Source: Brevibacillus agri (GTDB lineage Bacteria; Bacillota; Bacilli; Brevibacillales; Brevibacillaceae). From it: a stretch of 64,000 bases of DNA. Of this stretch, positions 8,925-19,040 are shown one piece after another. Under the pieces are notes generated by a model, which saw nothing but the letters and a program-made list of their open reading frames with translations, made no database searches and was not told the DNA's origin. Where the stretch lies: NCBI RefSeq assembly GCF_004117055.1, contig NZ_CP026363.1:4053001-4117000 (forward strand), read 5' to 3'. Within the stretch, counting starts at the first letter, position 1. Every line of letters starts with the position of its first letter. The position numbers and the translations under genes are program-made.

Positions 8925-11263
8925 GATTTTTCACCTGCTGTCGGCTGTCTGGTCAGGGCGTGGCGCAACACTTCATCCAAGTGCTCGACCGGATAGAAGG
9001 TCAGTTCTTTTCGCACGCTCTCCGGTATATCTTCAATGTCTTTCTCGTTGTCTTTTGGCAAAATAATCGTCGTCAAGCCAGCGCGATGCGCGGACATGCA
9101 CTTTTCCTTCAGGCCGCCAATCGGCAAAACTCTTCCGCGCAGGGTGATTTCGCCCGTCATCCCCACTTCTTTTTTCACAGGGATTTGCGCGAGCGCCGAT
9201 ACAAGTGCGGTCGCCATCGTAATTCCTGCGGACGGGCCGTCTTTTGGAATCGCGCCCTCCGGAACGTGGATGTGGATGTCGTTTTTCTCGTGGAAAAGCG
9301 GGTCAATCCCCCACTGCTCGGCACGCGAGCGAATGTAGCTGAAGGCCGCCTGCGCGGATTCCTTCATGACATCGCCGAGCTTTCCGGTCAAGGTGAGTTT
9401 TCCTTTTCCTGGCAGGATGCTGACCTCTACGTTCAGCGTATCGCCGCCTGCCTGCGTCCAGGCGAGGCCCGTCACCGAGCCGATCTGGTCTTTTTTCTCC
9501 GCCAGGCCATAGCGGTAGCGCGGTTTGCCGAGCAGCGTCTCCAGTGTCTTCGCGGTGACGACGACGCGCTTTTTCTCCCCGCTGACGATCAGCTTGGCGG
9601 CTTTCCGGCAGACGTTGGCGGCTTCGCGGTTCAGATTGCGCACGCCAGCTTCGCGCGTGTACAGGCGGATGAGCTTGAGCATGGCGTCCTCGTGCACTTG
9701 CAGCTTATCCTTGCCAAGCCCGTGTTCTTCCATCTGCTTCGGCAGCAAGTAGCCGCGCATGATGTTGAGCTTCTCCAGCTCGGTGTAGCCGGAGATCGAA
9801 ATGACCTCCATCCGGTCCAAAAGCGGGCGCGGAATCGTGTCGAGGCTGTTCGCCGTCGTGATGAACATAACATTCGTCAAGTCGTACGTCTCTTCGATAT
9901 AGTGGTCGCTGAACTTGTCGTTTTGGTTCGGGTCCAGCACTTCCAGGAGCGCCGATGCCGGATCGCCCCGGAAATCGGACGCCAGCTTGTCGATCTCATC
10001 CAGCAAAAAGACCGGATTGATCGTGCCCGCCTGCTTCATCCCCTGGATGATGCGGCCTGGCAGCGCGCCCACGTAGGTGCGGCGATGCCCGCGAATCTCG
10101 GCTTCGTCACGCACGCCCCCGAGCGAAATGCGCACGAACTTGCGCTCCAGTGCGCGTGCGATCGAGCGCGCGAGGGAAGTTTTCCCGACGCCGGGAGGTC
10201 CAACCAGACAGAGAATCGGCCCGCGCATCGAGTTGACGAGCTTTTGCACAGCCAAATATTCCAGCACGCGCTCCTTCGGCTTTTCCAGACCGTAGTGATC
10301 CTCGTCGAGCACTTCTTGCGCGTGGTGAATGTCGAGATTGTCCACCGTCGTCTTCGTCCACGGCAGAGCGAGCAGCGTGTCGATGTACGTCCGGATGACC
10401 GAGCCTTCCGCAGAAGTGGCTGGCATCTTTTCCAGTCGTTCCAGCTCTTTTTCGATTTTCGCCTTGATTCTTTCGGGAGCGTCGGATTTCTCCAACTGCG
10501 CGCGCAGCTCATCCACTTCTCCCTGACGGCCGTCCTTATCGCCGAGCTCCTTTTGAATGGCTTTCATCTGCTCACGCAAGTAGTATTCCTTTTGCGTGCG
10601 CTCCATCTGCTTTTTCACGCGGTTGCCGATCTTGCGCTCCAGCTCCAGCACCTCGCGCTCGTTGTTCAAAATATCCAAAAGAATTTCGAGCCGCTCCTTG
10701 ATGTTGACCGTCTCCAAAATCTCCTGTTTGTCCTTCATTTTCAGCGGCAGATGGGAAGCAATCACGTCAGCCAGTCGGCCCGGTTCTTCGATGTCTGTTA
10801 CGGATGTAAGCGTCTCGGGGGAAACTTTTTTCGACAGCTTGATGTATTGCTCGAAGTGGTTGAGCAGCGAACGCATCAGAGCTTCTACTTCATTTTCCTC
10901 CGTTTTTTCTTCTTCCAAATATGTAACGGACACAACGAAATAATCTTCCTGTTGAAGATATTCCTCGATCTTGGCCCGTTGCAGTCCCTCGACCAGCACA
11001 CGGATTGTGCCGTTTGGCAGCTTCAGCATTTGTTTCACACGCGCAACGGTACCGATGCTGTAAATTTGCTCTGCCTCTGGCTCCTCTATATGAACTTCTT
11101 CCTGTGTCGCAAGCAAAATCTTGTTATCGTCCACCATGGCTTGCTCCAGTGCGCGGATGGACTTTTCCCGTCCAACGTCCAGGTGGAGTACCATGGTCGG
11201 ATACACAAGCAATCCTCGCAACGGGAGAAGCGGTAATTCTCGTTTACCGGAACGTTCGCCCAA
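8921..11263 (-). CDS. lon: ATP-dependent protease La (LonA)
   Basis: Cytosolic AAA+ serine protease that degrades misfolded and some regulatory proteins. 780 residues: N-terminal substrate-binding domain (about 1-210), coiled-coil segment, AAA+ module with Walker [10 protein letters not shown] (about 357) and FLLDEIDK, and a C-terminal protease domain with catalytic dyad S678 (DGPSAG) and K721 (GGLKEK). The start is TTG at 11263, 7-8 nt after AGGAGAGGTG. The downstream ysxC overlaps it by 4 nt. Upstream lies a 271-bp gap with a terminator and further hairpins. Confidence 0.97.
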   Translation of the reverse strand: MGERSGKRELPLLPLRGLLVYPTMVLHLDVGREKSIRALEQAMVDDNKILLATQEEVHIEEPEAEQIYSIGTVARVKQMLKLPNGTIRVLVEGLQRAKIEEYLQQEDYFVVSVTYLEEEKTEENEVEALMRSLLNHFEQYIKLSKKVSPETLTSVTDIEEPGRLADVIASHLPLKMKDKQEILETVNIKERLEILLDILNNEREVLELERKIGNRVKKQMERTQKEYYLREQMKAIQKELGDKDGRQGEVDELRAQLEKSDAPERIKAKIEKELERLEKMPATSAEGSVIRTYIDTLLALPWTKTTVDNLDIHHAQEVLDEDHYGLEKPKERVLEYLAVQKLVNSMRGPILCLVGPPGVGKTSLARSIARALERKFVRISLGGVRDEAEIRGHRRTYVGALPGRIIQGMKQAGTINPVFLLDEIDKLASDFRGDPASALLEVLDPNQNDKFSDHYIEETYDLTNVMFITTANSLDTIPRPLLDRMEVISISGYTELEKLNIMRGYLLPKQMEEHGLGKDKLQVHEDAMLKLIRLYTREAGVRNLNREAANVCRKAAKLIVSGEKKRVVVTAKTLETLLGKPRYRYGLAEKKDQIGSVTGLAWTQAGGDTLNVEVSILPGKGKLTLTGKLGDVMKESAQAAFSYIRSRAEQWGIDPLFHEKNDIHIHVPEGAIPKDGPSAGITMATALVSALAQIPVKKEVGMTGEITLRGRVLPIGGLKEKCMSAHRAGLTTIILPKDNEKDIEDIPESVRKELTFYPVEHLDEVLRHALTRQPTAGEKS

Positions 11264-11320
11264 GCGGATGCACCTCTCCTTGTTGATCTATCCCTTCTTG
11301 CCAAGAGCCTGATAACAGAC

Positions 11321-11346
11321 AAAAACGGCTCCCAAAGCCGTTTTTT
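11321..11346 (-). terminator. Rho-independent terminator after lonB
   Basis: AAAAACGGCT (11321-11330) and AGCCGTTTTT (11336-11345) form a 10-bp stem with a 5-nt loop CCCAA in the gap between lonB and lon. T runs lie on both sides, so it could act on either strand. It separates lonB transcripts from the lon promoter region. Confidence 0.8.
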
Positions 11347-11413
11347 GCCCACCCGGCATATCCGAATCACCCCAGACGACACGTAGAACAGACAGTCATT
11401 CTGACGCGTCCAT

Positions 11414-11461
11414 CCCCAGCATTTGGGGAGCCCGTTACAGGCCGGGTAGGGCCCCGGGCTC
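11414..11461. other. Two GC-rich inverted repeats between lonB and lon
   Basis: CCCCAGCATTTGGGG (11414-11428) is a short hairpin, and GAGCCCG (11428-11434) pairs with CGGGCTC (11455-11461) around a 20-nt GC-rich loop. They lie downstream of the lonB stop and 90 nt before the hairpin terminator. Neither is followed by a T run. They may be part of a compound 3' end or an untranslated-region structure; no function can be assigned. Confidence 0.4.
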
Positions 11462-11534
11462 TTTGCAAGCAGAAGCTTTTTACCATTGTAGCGCAAACAC
11501 AATCCGATGTCTAATCCGCGGGCGCTTGCGACTG

Positions 11535-13232
11535 TTAGAGCGTCATTGGCGAGGAGGCCAAATCCTCCGCCGGAATCTGCAAGGTAAATCCAGGCGCTTC
11601 CTCATCCTGCACAGCGACCTTCGGCACAGCCAGTTCCATGACTTGCGAGACGGTCGAAACCGGAATCACCTCGATGCCCTTCATGTCAGCGAAAATGCTC
11701 TGCCAGTTTTCTTCGGGAATCAGCACGCGCGTCGCTCCCGCCTGCCGGGCCGCCTCGACCTTGGCGACCACGCCGCCCACCGGCTTCACCTTGCCGTGAA
11801 TGCTCACTTCGCCCGTCATGGCGAGCAGGTTGTCTACCGGCACTTCCATAATCGCCGAATAGATGGCGACCGCAATCGCGATCCCTGCGGAAGGTCCGTC
11901 GACAGGGACTCCGCCCGGGAAGTTGACATGCAGATCGTAATCGTACGGACGAACTCCCATCCGGTTCAACACGGTCAGGACGTTTTCGATCGACCCTTTG
12001 GCCATGGACTTCCGGCGAATCGTGCGGCTGCGGCTGCCCATTTCCTCTTCCTCGGCCATGCCCGTCATCGTCATTCGCCCCTGACCAGGCACGGCGGTTG
12101 GCGTAGCCGTCACTTCCAGCTCCATGACGCTGCCCATGTTCGGCCCGTAAACGGCAAGCCCGTTCACCAGCCCCACCTGTGGCGTATCGTGCACCTGCTT
12201 TTCGGGGCGCGGCGATTTTTGGCTGCTGTGTACGACCCACTCCACATCTTGCGCGATGATCGTATTGCGTTCCTCGGTTAGCGCAATCCCTGCAGCGATT
12301 TGCAGCGTGTTGATCGCTTCGCGGCCATTGGTGGCGTAACGCTCGATGACTGCCACTGCACTGTCCTCGATGGTCATCTGCATCTTGGGAACGGCTGTGC
12401 GCACGATGCTGCCGATTTCCGCGCCTTTCAACGGCCGGAAGAAAATCTCCAGACAACGAGAGCGCAGGGCGGCAGGAAGCTCTTCAGGCAGCCTTGTCGT
12501 CGCGCCGACCAGACGAAAATCGGCAGGCAGCCCATATTTGAACACATCGTGAATATGCGACGGAATCTGATTGTTTTCCTCGCTGTAATAGGCGCTTTCC
12601 AGCATGACTTTGCGGTCTTCGAGCACTTTCAGCAGCTTGTTCATTTGCACAGGGTGAAGCTCCCCGATCTCATCGAGAAAAAGCATGCCTCCGTGCGCTT
12701 TCGTTACCGCGCCCGGCTTCGGCTGGGGAATGCCGGCCTGACCGAGCGAGCCCGCCCCTTGGTAGATCGGGTCGTGAACAGAGCCGATCAGCGGGTCCGC
12801 AATCCCCCGCTCGTCAAACCGGGCAATCGTCGCGTCAATTTCGATAAACTTGGCGTCCGCATTAAAAGGCGAAAGCTTGTTTTTCTTCGCTTCTTCCAGC
12901 ACGACCCGGGCAGCAGCGGTCTTGCCCACTCCCGGCGGTCCGTAGATGATGACGTGCTGCGGGTTCGGTCCGCACAGCGCGGCACGCAACGCCCGCAGCC
13001 CATCCTCCTGCCCTACGATTTCCTCCAGGGTAGCGGGCCGTGTTTTTTCTGACAACGGTTCTGTCAAGGCGATCATTCTCATTCTGCGAATCGTGTCCAG
13101 ATCTTTTCGCGATTCTTTTTCCGTGGAAGTTTTCGTGTTTCTCTGCGCTCGCAGCAAATTCCAGAAGTAGGTGCCAATCACAATTCCAACAACCACTTCA
13201 ATGACAGCAATGACCAACGTGGTATAGTCCAT
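11535..13232 (-). CDS. lonB: Membrane-anchored ATP-dependent protease LonB
   Basis: Lon paralogue of spore formers. Residues 4-23 form an N-terminal hydrophobic anchor, replacing the long N-domain of LonA. AAA+ Walker A is GPPGVGKT (98-105) and Walker B LFLDEIGEL. The catalytic dyad of the protease domain is S448 (DGPSAG) and K491 (VGGVVAK). 565 residues. In B. subtilis LonB is made in the forespore under sigma-F; no sigma-F promoter was identified here. It lies between lon and clpX, each separated by its own terminator. Confidence 0.95.
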   Translation of the reverse strand: MDYTTLVIAVIEVVVGIVIGTYFWNLLRAQRNTKTSTEKESRKDLDTIRRMRMIALTEPLSEKTRPATLEEIVGQEDGLRALRAALCGPNPQHVIIYGPPGVGKTAAARVVLEEAKKNKLSPFNADAKFIEIDATIARFDERGIADPLIGSVHDPIYQGAGSLGQAGIPQPKPGAVTKAHGGMLFLDEIGELHPVQMNKLLKVLEDRKVMLESAYYSEENNQIPSHIHDVFKYGLPADFRLVGATTRLPEELPAALRSRCLEIFFRPLKGAEIGSIVRTAVPKMQMTIEDSAVAVIERYATNGREAINTLQIAAGIALTEERNTIIAQDVEWVVHSSQKSPRPEKQVHDTPQVGLVNGLAVYGPNMGSVMELEVTATPTAVPGQGRMTMTGMAEEEEMGSRSRTIRRKSMAKGSIENVLTVLNRMGVRPYDYDLHVNFPGGVPVDGPSAGIAIAVAIYSAIMEVPVDNLLAMTGEVSIHGKVKPVGGVVAKVEAARQAGATRVLIPEENWQSIFADMKGIEVIPVSTVSQVMELAVPKVAVQDEEAPGFTLQIPAEDLASSPMTL

Positions 13233-13387
13233 ATGCAGTCCCTCCCATGCGTCCTTGCAGCTTTTTTACGCATATGTAAAAGCGTCTCTTCAACGATATC
13301 AAGTAGTATTGCCCCGCAAACGAGTACGTAAACCATAAACCCGCAAAGCCAACTGGATGAATATGGAAGAAGGTAGCAACGTCTCTT

Positions 13388-13424
13388 GAAAAAACAAAAA
13401 CCACCCCGCAAAAGCGGGATGGTT
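13388..13424 (-). terminator. Terminator downstream of clpX
   Basis: On the minus strand AACCATCCCGC - TTTT - GCGGGGTGGTT is a nearly perfect 11-bp stem followed by a T-rich run (TTTGTTTTTT). It lies 15 nt past the clpX stop and ends the clpP-clpX unit. Confidence 0.9.
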
Positions 13425-13438
13425 CGCTCAAACAACGA

Positions 13439-14704
13439 TTATGCAGTTTCGCCGTGCAACTCGCGGCCTTCTTTGGTCATAAGGCGCGGCTTCACTTTGT
13501 CGCGCACCGTTTCTTCCGTGATGACGCACTTGGTCACGTCCTCGCGGGAAGGCAGCTCATACATCATGTCGAGCATGATCTGCTCGATGATGGCACGCAG
13601 TCCGCGCGCACCGGTATTGCGCTTGATCGCCTCTTTGGCAATTTGCAGGAGGGCGCCGGCATCAAACTCCAGCTCGACGCCGTCCAGGCTGAGCAGTTTT
13701 TGATACTGCTTCACCAGCGAGTTTTTCGGCTCGGTCAAGATGCGCACGAGCGTCTCCTCGTCCAGCGGCTCCAATGTAGCCAGAACTGGCAAACGGCCGA
13801 CGAACTCTGGGATCAGGCCGAATTTCAGCAAGTCTTCCGGCAGGATGTACTTGAGGTACTCGCCCGCTTTCAGATCGCCTTTGACACCATCGGCAAAATC
13901 AGCGCCGAAGCCGATTACCTTTTTGCCCAGACGACGCTTGATGATTTGCTCTACCCCATCGAATGCACCGCCACAGATGAACAAAATGTTCGACGTGTCG
14001 ATCTGGATAAATTCCTGATGCGGATGCTTGCGTCCGCCTTGCGGTGGAACGCTGGCAACCGTGCCCTCCAAAATTTTCAGGAGAGCCTGCTGCACGCCTT
14101 CGCCGGAAACGTCGCGCGTAATCGAAGGGTTTTCCGACTTGCGTGCGACTTTATCAATTTCATCGATGTAGATGATGCCTTTTTCGGCTTTTTCCACATC
14201 GTAGTCAGCAGCCTGGATCAGCTTGAGCAAAATGTTTTCCACGTCTTCGCCCACGTAGCCGGCCTCCGTCAGAGAGGTGGCGTCCGCGATCGCAAACGGC
14301 ACGTTCAAGATGCGCGCCAGCGTTTGCGCGAGCAACGTTTTCCCGCTACCTGTCGGCCCGATCAGCAGAATGTTGGACTTTTGCAGCTCCACATCCTCGA
14401 TCTTCGCCCCGGAGTTAATCCGCTTGTAGTGGTTGTACACCGCTACAGACAGCGATTTTTTCGCCAAGTCCTGGCCGATGACATAGTCGTCCAAGATTTT
14501 GCGGATTTCCACAGGCTTCGGAATTTCTTTCATGTCGATTTCTTCTTCCGTGCCCAGCTCTTCCTGCACAATTTCGTTGCACAGTTCGATACACTCGTCA
14601 CAAATGTAAACGCCAGGACCGGCTACCAGCTTGCGCACCTGTTCCTGGGACTTGCCGCAGAAGGAGCACTTCAGTTGGCCTTTGTCGTCGTTAAACTTAA
14701 ACAT
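13439..14704 (-). CDS. clpX: ATP-dependent Clp protease ATP-binding subunit ClpX
   Basis: AAA+ unfoldase that feeds substrates to ClpP. N-terminal C4 zinc-binding domain with CSFC and CDEC (Cys 13, 16, 35 and 38 counted from the chosen start), Walker [14 protein letters not shown], and the [11 protein letters not shown] region ahead of the substrate-pore loops. I chose the ATG at 14704 ([18 protein letters not shown], the usual family start) because GAGGTGA lies 6 nt before it; an in-frame GTG at 14713 would add three residues. 421 residues. It starts 20 nt after clpP. Confidence 0.97.
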   Translation of the reverse strand: MFKFNDDKGQLKCSFCGKSQEQVRKLVAGPGVYICDECIELCNEIVQEELGTEEEIDMKEIPKPVEIRKILDDYVIGQDLAKKSLSVAVYNHYKRINSGAKIEDVELQKSNILLIGPTGSGKTLLAQTLARILNVPFAIADATSLTEAGYVGEDVENILLKLIQAADYDVEKAEKGIIYIDEIDKVARKSENPSITRDVSGEGVQQALLKILEGTVASVPPQGGRKHPHQEFIQIDTSNILFICGGAFDGVEQIIKRRLGKKVIGFGADFADGVKGDLKAGEYLKYILPEDLLKFGLIPEFVGRLPVLATLEPLDEETLVRILTEPKNSLVKQYQKLLSLDGVELEFDAGALLQIAKEAIKRNTGARGLRAIIEQIMLDMMYELPSREDVTKCVITEETVRDKVKPRLMTKEGRELHGETA

Positions 14705-14724
14705 GCGCTTCACCTCACAACGGG

Positions 14725-15306
14725 TCAGTTTTTGCGTTCGATAATCGTGTCAATCAATCCATAGGCCTTGGCTTCTTCTGCACTCATGAAGTTGTCGCGA
14801 TCGGTATCCAGCTCGACCCGCTCATACGGTTGACCTGTACGCTCGGACAAAATCTGGTTCAGTTGGCGCTTCGTTTTCAGAATCCATTCCGCGTGAATAC
14901 GGATGTCCTCTGCCTGTCCACGCACGCCTCCGAGTGGCTGATGAATCATCACTTCGCTGTTTGGCAAAGCAAAGCGCTTGCCTTTGGCGCCAGCAGCGAG
15001 GAGAAACGCTCCCATGCTGGCAGCCATGCCCACGCAAATCGTGGACACATCCGGCTTGATGTACTGCATCGTGTCGTAGATAGCCATACCTGCTGTTACA
15101 GAACCGCCTGGAGAGTTTATGTATAGCGAAATGTCTTTTTCCGGATCTTCCGCCTGCAAAAAGAGCAGTTGGGCCACTACCAGATTGGCAACTTCATCGT
15201 CAATCTCCGTGCCGAGCAGAATAATCCGGTCTTTCAAGAGGCGCGAGTAAATATCGTAGGAGCGCTCGCCTCTGCTTGTTTGCTCGATGACCATTGGGAT
15301 CAGCAT
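14725..15306 (-). CDS. clpP: ATP-dependent Clp protease proteolytic subunit ClpP
   Basis: Serine peptidase that forms the tetradecameric barrel used by ClpX and ClpC. 193 residues with catalytic triad S97 (GMAASMGAF), H122 (VMIHQPLGG) and D171 (TDRDNFMSA). The ATG at 15306 follows GGAGG at about 10 nt. In Bacillus subtilis clpP lies elsewhere on the chromosome; here it sits between tig and clpX as in proteobacteria. No CtsR-type heptad repeat was found upstream. Confidence 0.98.
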   Translation of the reverse strand: MLIPMVIEQTSRGERSYDIYSRLLKDRIILLGTEIDDEVANLVVAQLLFLQAEDPEKDISLYINSPGGSVTAGMAIYDTMQYIKPDVSTICVGMAASMGAFLLAAGAKGKRFALPNSEVMIHQPLGGVRGQAEDIRIHAEWILKTKRQLNQILSERTGQPYERVELDTDRDNFMSAEEAKAYGLIDTIIERKN

Positions 15307-15387
15307 TATGTATCTTTCCTCCTTTGCGGTAAAAGGGGTCGCCCTTTAGTTGAGAAGGATTTTACCAAAAAGTCGATGGTGGAAAAA

Positions 15388-15412
15388 CAAGGCACGAGTG
15401 CATCGTGCCTTG
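15388..15412 (-). terminator. Terminator downstream of tig
   Basis: CAAGGCACGA (15388-15397) and TCGTGCCTTG (15403-15412) form a perfect 10-bp stem with a 5-nt loop, followed on the minus strand by TTTTTCC. A second, weaker inverted repeat (CCAGTGG/CCACTGG, about 15425-15452) precedes it. This separates tig from clpP. Confidence 0.88.
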
Positions 15413-15475
15413 TAGTTGGTACAGCCAGTGGCCAAGAGAGCCTGACCACTGGCCAATCATGCGTTCTTCCTAAGC

Positions 15476-16768
15476 TTATGCGCTTACTTTGCTTTGTGCA
15501 ACCAGGAAATCGACTGTTTTGCGAATTTGCACGTCGCGGTACAGTGCCAGCATGTTGTCTTGGGCAGTGAAGATTTTGCGCAGCTCGTCAGCAGGACGGC
15601 CGTAAACGCCAGCCAGCTTGTTCAGCTCTTCGGTTACATCTTCTTCTGTCGCTTCGATTTTTTCCGCTTTGCCGATTGCTTCCAGTGTCAAAGATGTGCG
15701 CACGCGGGAGGTCGCATCTGCACGCAGTTGGTCGCGCAGTTGGCTTTCGTCCATACCGGAGAACTGGTAGTACAGCTCCAGTGTCATGCCTTGGTATTGG
15801 AGGCGTTGGCCGAACTCGTTCACCATTTGGTCCAGCTCGTGCTCAACCATCACAGCCGGCAGATCGATTTCCGCGTTTTCCGCTGCTTTCAGAACCAGTT
15901 GTTCGCGAACATACTGTTCTTTTTCTTGCGCAGCTTTTTCTTCGAGTTTTTTCTTGGTGTCAGCTTTCAGCTCTTCCAGCGTGTCGAACTCGCTCACGTC
16001 TTTTGCGAACTCGTCGTCCAGCACTGGCAGGTTTTTGCGCTTCAGGCTGTTCAATTTCACTTTGAATACCGCTTCTTTGCCAGCGAGGTTAGGAGAATGG
16101 TACTCTTCCGGGAAGGTTACCTTGATTTCTTTTTCATCGCCGATAGCAAGACCTACGAGTTGCTCTTCAAAGCCAGCGATGAAAGTGCCGGAACCCAGTT
16201 CCAGAGAGTAGTCTTCTGCTTTTCCGCCTTCGAATGCAACACCGTCTTGGAAGCCTTCGAAATCAATGACAACGATGTCGCCTTCTTGGGCAGCGCCTTC
16301 TTCAACTGCTACCAGTTCAGCGTGACGCTCTTGCATGCGCTTCAGTTCAGCATCCACGGTCTCGTCAGTCACAGTGAAGTCTTTTTCTTCGATGGTCAGA
16401 CCTTTGTAGTCGCCGAGCTTCACTTCTGGCTTCACGGTTACAGTAGCTTTGAAGATCAGGTTTTTCCCTTTTTCCATTTGCTCTACGTCTACTTCTGGAC
16501 GATCTACCGGCTCGATGCCAGTTTCACGAACAGCTTGTCCGTAAGCGGCTGGAAGCAGAATATCGAGCGCGTCTTGGTACAGAGACTCCACACCAAAACG
16601 GGATTCGAACATTTTGCGCGGTACTTTTCCTTTGCGGAATCCTGGAACCTGAACCTTTTGCACAACTTTTTTAAACGCTTGATCCAATGCTGCGTCTACT
16701 TGCGAAGCATCTACCTCAACCGTCAGGACTCCCTGGTTATTCTCTACCTTTTCCCAATTTGCTGCCAC
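15476..16768 (-). CDS. tig: Trigger factor, ribosome-associated chaperone and prolyl isomerase
   Basis: Binds the ribosomal tunnel exit and shields nascent chains. 430 residues: N-terminal ribosome-binding domain with the signature [17 protein letters not shown] (about residues 42-58), central FKBP-type domain (about 150-245, with [14 protein letters not shown] and [20 protein letters not shown]), and C-terminal helical arms. The start is GTG at 16768, preceded by GGAGGGG. Preceded by a clear sigma-A promoter and followed by its own terminator, so it is probably monocistronic. Confidence 0.97.
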   Translation of the reverse strand: MAANWEKVENNQGVLTVEVDASQVDAALDQAFKKVVQKVQVPGFRKGKVPRKMFESRFGVESLYQDALDILLPAAYGQAVRETGIEPVDRPEVDVEQMEKGKNLIFKATVTVKPEVKLGDYKGLTIEEKDFTVTDETVDAELKRMQERHAELVAVEEGAAQEGDIVVIDFEGFQDGVAFEGGKAEDYSLELGSGTFIAGFEEQLVGLAIGDEKEIKVTFPEEYHSPNLAGKEAVFKVKLNSLKRKNLPVLDDEFAKDVSEFDTLEELKADTKKKLEEKAAQEKEQYVREQLVLKAAENAEIDLPAVMVEHELDQMVNEFGQRLQYQGMTLELYYQFSGMDESQLRDQLRADATSRVRTSLTLEAIGKAEKIEATEEDVTEELNKLAGVYGRPADELRKIFTAQDNMLALYRDVQIRKTVDFLVAQSKVSA

Positions 16769-16869
16769 GTAAACTTCCCCTCCTAAATCGAATCAACAGA
16801 ACATCGCCAGCCGCGCCATGGTATCTTCGCAGGCTCGGATGATAATATTCTAGCCATTATAACCATTCT

Positions 16870-16897
16870 AGTATAGCATAAATCTTTTATTTGACAA
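16870..16897 (-). promoter_or_regulatory. Sigma-A promoter of tig
   Basis: On the minus strand TTGTCA (16892-16897), 16-nt spacer, TATACT (16870-16875), about 100 nt upstream of the tig GTG. Both boxes are close to consensus. Confidence 0.7.
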
Positions 16898-16910
16898 GAA
16901 GCCACTCGAT

Positions 16911-17435
16911 TCAGCGCCGAATCGAATAGCTTCCGCCCAAATCACGCACCACGTTGCCCTGGTAGTCGTAAAAGGTGACGGCCACCTGAACCGTTTTTGG
17001 CGTGACGCCCGTCTCCTCGATGATCGCGTAGGTCGGCACGTCAAAGCCTCTCGGCAACTGCAGGCTGCCCGGATTCAAAAACAGAATATCCCGCTCCACG
17101 CCACAGGCCGGAACGTGCGAGTGACCGAAGACGACCACGTTTGCGCCGACTTCCTCGGCCCGGTAATGCAGGCGAAGGAGCGAGCTTTTGACTCCGAACA
17201 GGTGCCCGTGCGTTTGCAGGATGTGCAGGTCCCGCCAGTTGGTCTGCTGCTCGACAGGAACCTCAGAAGTCGCATCACAGTTGCCTCGCACAAGCGTCAT
17301 CCGGGAAAACGGCTCGCGCTTGTGGTCGACGCAAAAATCGCCGCAATGCAAAATTTTGTCGACCGAATGTCGGTCTGCCACCTGAGCAACTTCGCGGACA
17401 AGACCGTGGCTGTCACTTACGACGAGAATGCCCAT
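16911..17435 (-). CDS. YfcE/YsnB-type metallophosphodiesterase
   Basis: Small calcineurin-like phosphoesterase of 174 residues. All metal-binding motifs are present in order: VSDSHG (6-11), HCGDF, RGNCD, THGH and FGHSHVP. Members hydrolyse phosphodiesters in vitro; the cellular substrate is not known. The order with the XTP pyrophosphatase and rph matches ysnB-ysnA-rph of B. subtilis. AGTGAGG precedes the ATG by 5 nt. Confidence 0.92.
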   Translation of the reverse strand: MGILVVSDSHGLVREVAQVADRHSVDKILHCGDFCVDHKREPFSRMTLVRGNCDATSEVPVEQQTNWRDLHILQTHGHLFGVKSSLLRLHYRAEEVGANVVVFGHSHVPACGVERDILFLNPGSLQLPRGFDVPTYAIIEETGVTPKTVQVAVTFYDYQGNVVRDLGGSYSIRR

Positions 17436-17480
17436 CGCGCCTCACTCTCCCGTGTTCTCTTCTGTCAGGCTGTGCGCCCG

Positions 17481-18074
17481 CTATTTCAGCACTTCCAAGA
17501 GCTTCTGCATCGCTTTGGCCCGGTGGCTGATCTGGTTCTTTTCCTCCGGCAAAAGCTCCGCCATCCTTTTTTCCAGCTCGGGAATGTAGAAGACGGGGTC
17601 GTAGCCGAAGCCGTTTGTTCCTTTTGGCTCGCGAGCGATCAGCCCTTCACAGGCGCCTGTCGCGATAATCGGCTCCTCGCCCGGAACGACCAGCGCCAAC
17701 GTGCAGCGAAAACGCGCGGTGCGCTGCTCCATCGGCACGTCTTCTAGCTCGTGCAGCAGCTTGCGCCAGTTTTGTTCGTCTGTCGCTTCTTCCCCGGCGT
17801 ATCGGGCGGAGTAGACGCCCGGGCGTCCGTCCAGCGCGTCCACCTCCAGCCCGGAGTCGTCGCCAAGAGCCGGCAGTTGCAAGTATGTAGAGATTTCGAT
17901 TGCCTTTTTCAGCGCATTGGCTTCAAACGTGTCCCCGTCCTCCACCACTTCCGGCACGCCCTCGTACTGCGCAAGGCTGGTGCCTTCCCAGCCGTAATCG
18001 GCAAACAGTCGGTTGAACTCTTTCACTTTTCCCTGGTTGCGTGTCGCCAGGACGACTTTTTTTCGATCAGACAT
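17481..18074 (-). CDS. rdgB: XTP/dITP diphosphatase (RdgB/HAM1, YsnA)
   Basis: House-cleaning nucleotide pyrophosphatase that removes XTP, ITP and dITP. 197 residues starting with [14 protein letters not shown] (7-20, nucleotide-binding loop), with the conserved [12 protein letters not shown] (about 71-82), [10 protein letters not shown] and the C-terminal [12 protein letters not shown]. It overlaps rph by 8 nt, indicating coupled expression. Confidence 0.96.
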   Translation of the reverse strand: MSDRKKVVLATRNQGKVKEFNRLFADYGWEGTSLAQYEGVPEVVEDGDTFEANALKKAIEISTYLQLPALGDDSGLEVDALDGRPGVYSARYAGEEATDEQNWRKLLHELEDVPMEQRTARFRCTLALVVPGEEPIIATGACEGLIAREPKGTNGFGYDPVFYIPELEKRMAELLPEEKNQISHRAKAMQKLLEVLK

Positions 18075-18828
18075 GGCTTTCCTCCGCTACGTTTTCGGCA
18101 AACGTCAGGGGAACATCAGAGAGCGCCTGCTTCTGGCTCTGGATCAGATTGCCGATCCCGATTTTCGCAAGCGCGATCATCTCCTGCAACTGCTCCGGGG
18201 AAAACGGCGCGTCCTCGCCGGTGCCTTGCAGCTCGACGAACTTGCCTTTGCCTGTCATGACGACATTCATGTCCACCGTCGCTGTCGAGTCTTCTTTGTA
18301 GTTCAAATCCAGCACGGTCTCTTCGCCGATCACCCCAACAGAGGTCGCCGCCAGAAAATCGTTCAGCGGCAGTTGCTTCCAGACGCCGCTCTCCACCAGC
18401 TTTTGCATCGCGTCGACCATCGCCACATACGCGCCCGTGATGGAAGCGGTGCGCGTACCGCCGTCCGCCTGAATCACGTCGCAATCCAGCCAGATCGTGC
18501 GTTCTCCCATCGCCTCCAGATGCACCACCGAACGCAGCGCGCGGCCGATCAGACGCTGAATTTCCATCGTCCGTCCTCCGACCTTGCCTTTGGAAGACTC
18601 ACGCGCGTTGCGGGTCGCTGTCGCGCGGGGAAGCATGGAGTACTCGGCTGTGATCCAGCCCTTCCCGCCGCCACGCATGAAAGGCGGTACCCGATCCTCC
18701 AGAGTTGCCGTACAAATTACCTTGGTGTCTCCGACTTCGATCAGGCACGATCCTTCTGCGTGTTTAATGTAATTGCGCGTAATCGTTACTGGGCGCAACT
18801 GGTCATGGGCACGGCCATCCACTCTCAT
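18067..18828 (-). CDS. rph: Ribonuclease PH
   Basis: Phosphorolytic 3'-5' exoribonuclease that trims tRNA 3' ends. 253 residues. [20 protein letters not shown] starts the core, followed by [25 protein letters not shown], the [22 protein letters not shown] segment (phosphate-binding region) and [19 protein letters not shown], with the DLNYKEDS metal-site strand after that. GGAGGA precedes the ATG. It begins its own transcription unit: a TATAAT with extended -10 lies 39 nt upstream and the gerM terminator lies before that. Confidence 0.97.
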   Translation of the reverse strand: MRVDGRAHDQLRPVTITRNYIKHAEGSCLIEVGDTKVICTATLEDRVPPFMRGGGKGWITAEYSMLPRATATRNARESSKGKVGGRTMEIQRLIGRALRSVVHLEAMGERTIWLDCDVIQADGGTRTASITGAYVAMVDAMQKLVESGVWKQLPLNDFLAATSVGVIGEETVLDLNYKEDSTATVDMNVVMTGKGKFVELQGTGEDAPFSPEQLQEMIALAKIGIGNLIQSQKQALSDVPLTFAENVAEESHV

Positions 18829-18866
18829 TCCAAGTTCCTCCTAAATCGCTTTGATACACTCCGCTC

Positions 18867-18875
18867 ATTATACCA
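18867..18875 (-). promoter_or_regulatory. Extended -10 promoter element of rph
   Basis: TGGTATAAT on the minus strand, i.e. a consensus -10 with the TGn extension, 39 nt upstream of the rph ATG. The -35 region is poor (TGGCAG at 18 nt), as is usual for extended -10 promoters. Confidence 0.6.
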
Positions 18876-18996
18876 GAGGCAGGAAACGATCTGCCACTGC
18901 CCAAACGACTCTGCCTTATTTACAGCAATTGCAAATATTCGGTTGACTCTTTTTTGGCGGTAAAGGGGCGCGAAAAAATGTTTGGAAAAGAAAAAA

Positions 18997-19021
18997 CCAC
19001 GCTCGCAACATTCGGGCGTGG
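18997..19021 (-). terminator. Terminator downstream of gerM
   Basis: Minus strand CCACGCCCG - AATGTTG - CGAGCGTGG followed by TTTTTTC; 9-bp stem with one G-T pair, 19 nt past the gerM stop. Confidence 0.85.
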
Positions 19022-19040
19022 GTAGGCAGGCTTGACGGAA

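Noticed and set aside
13178..13435. Small frame between lonB and clpX
   Set aside because: Overlaps the lonB start and the clpX terminator, with no ribosome site or recognisable protein.
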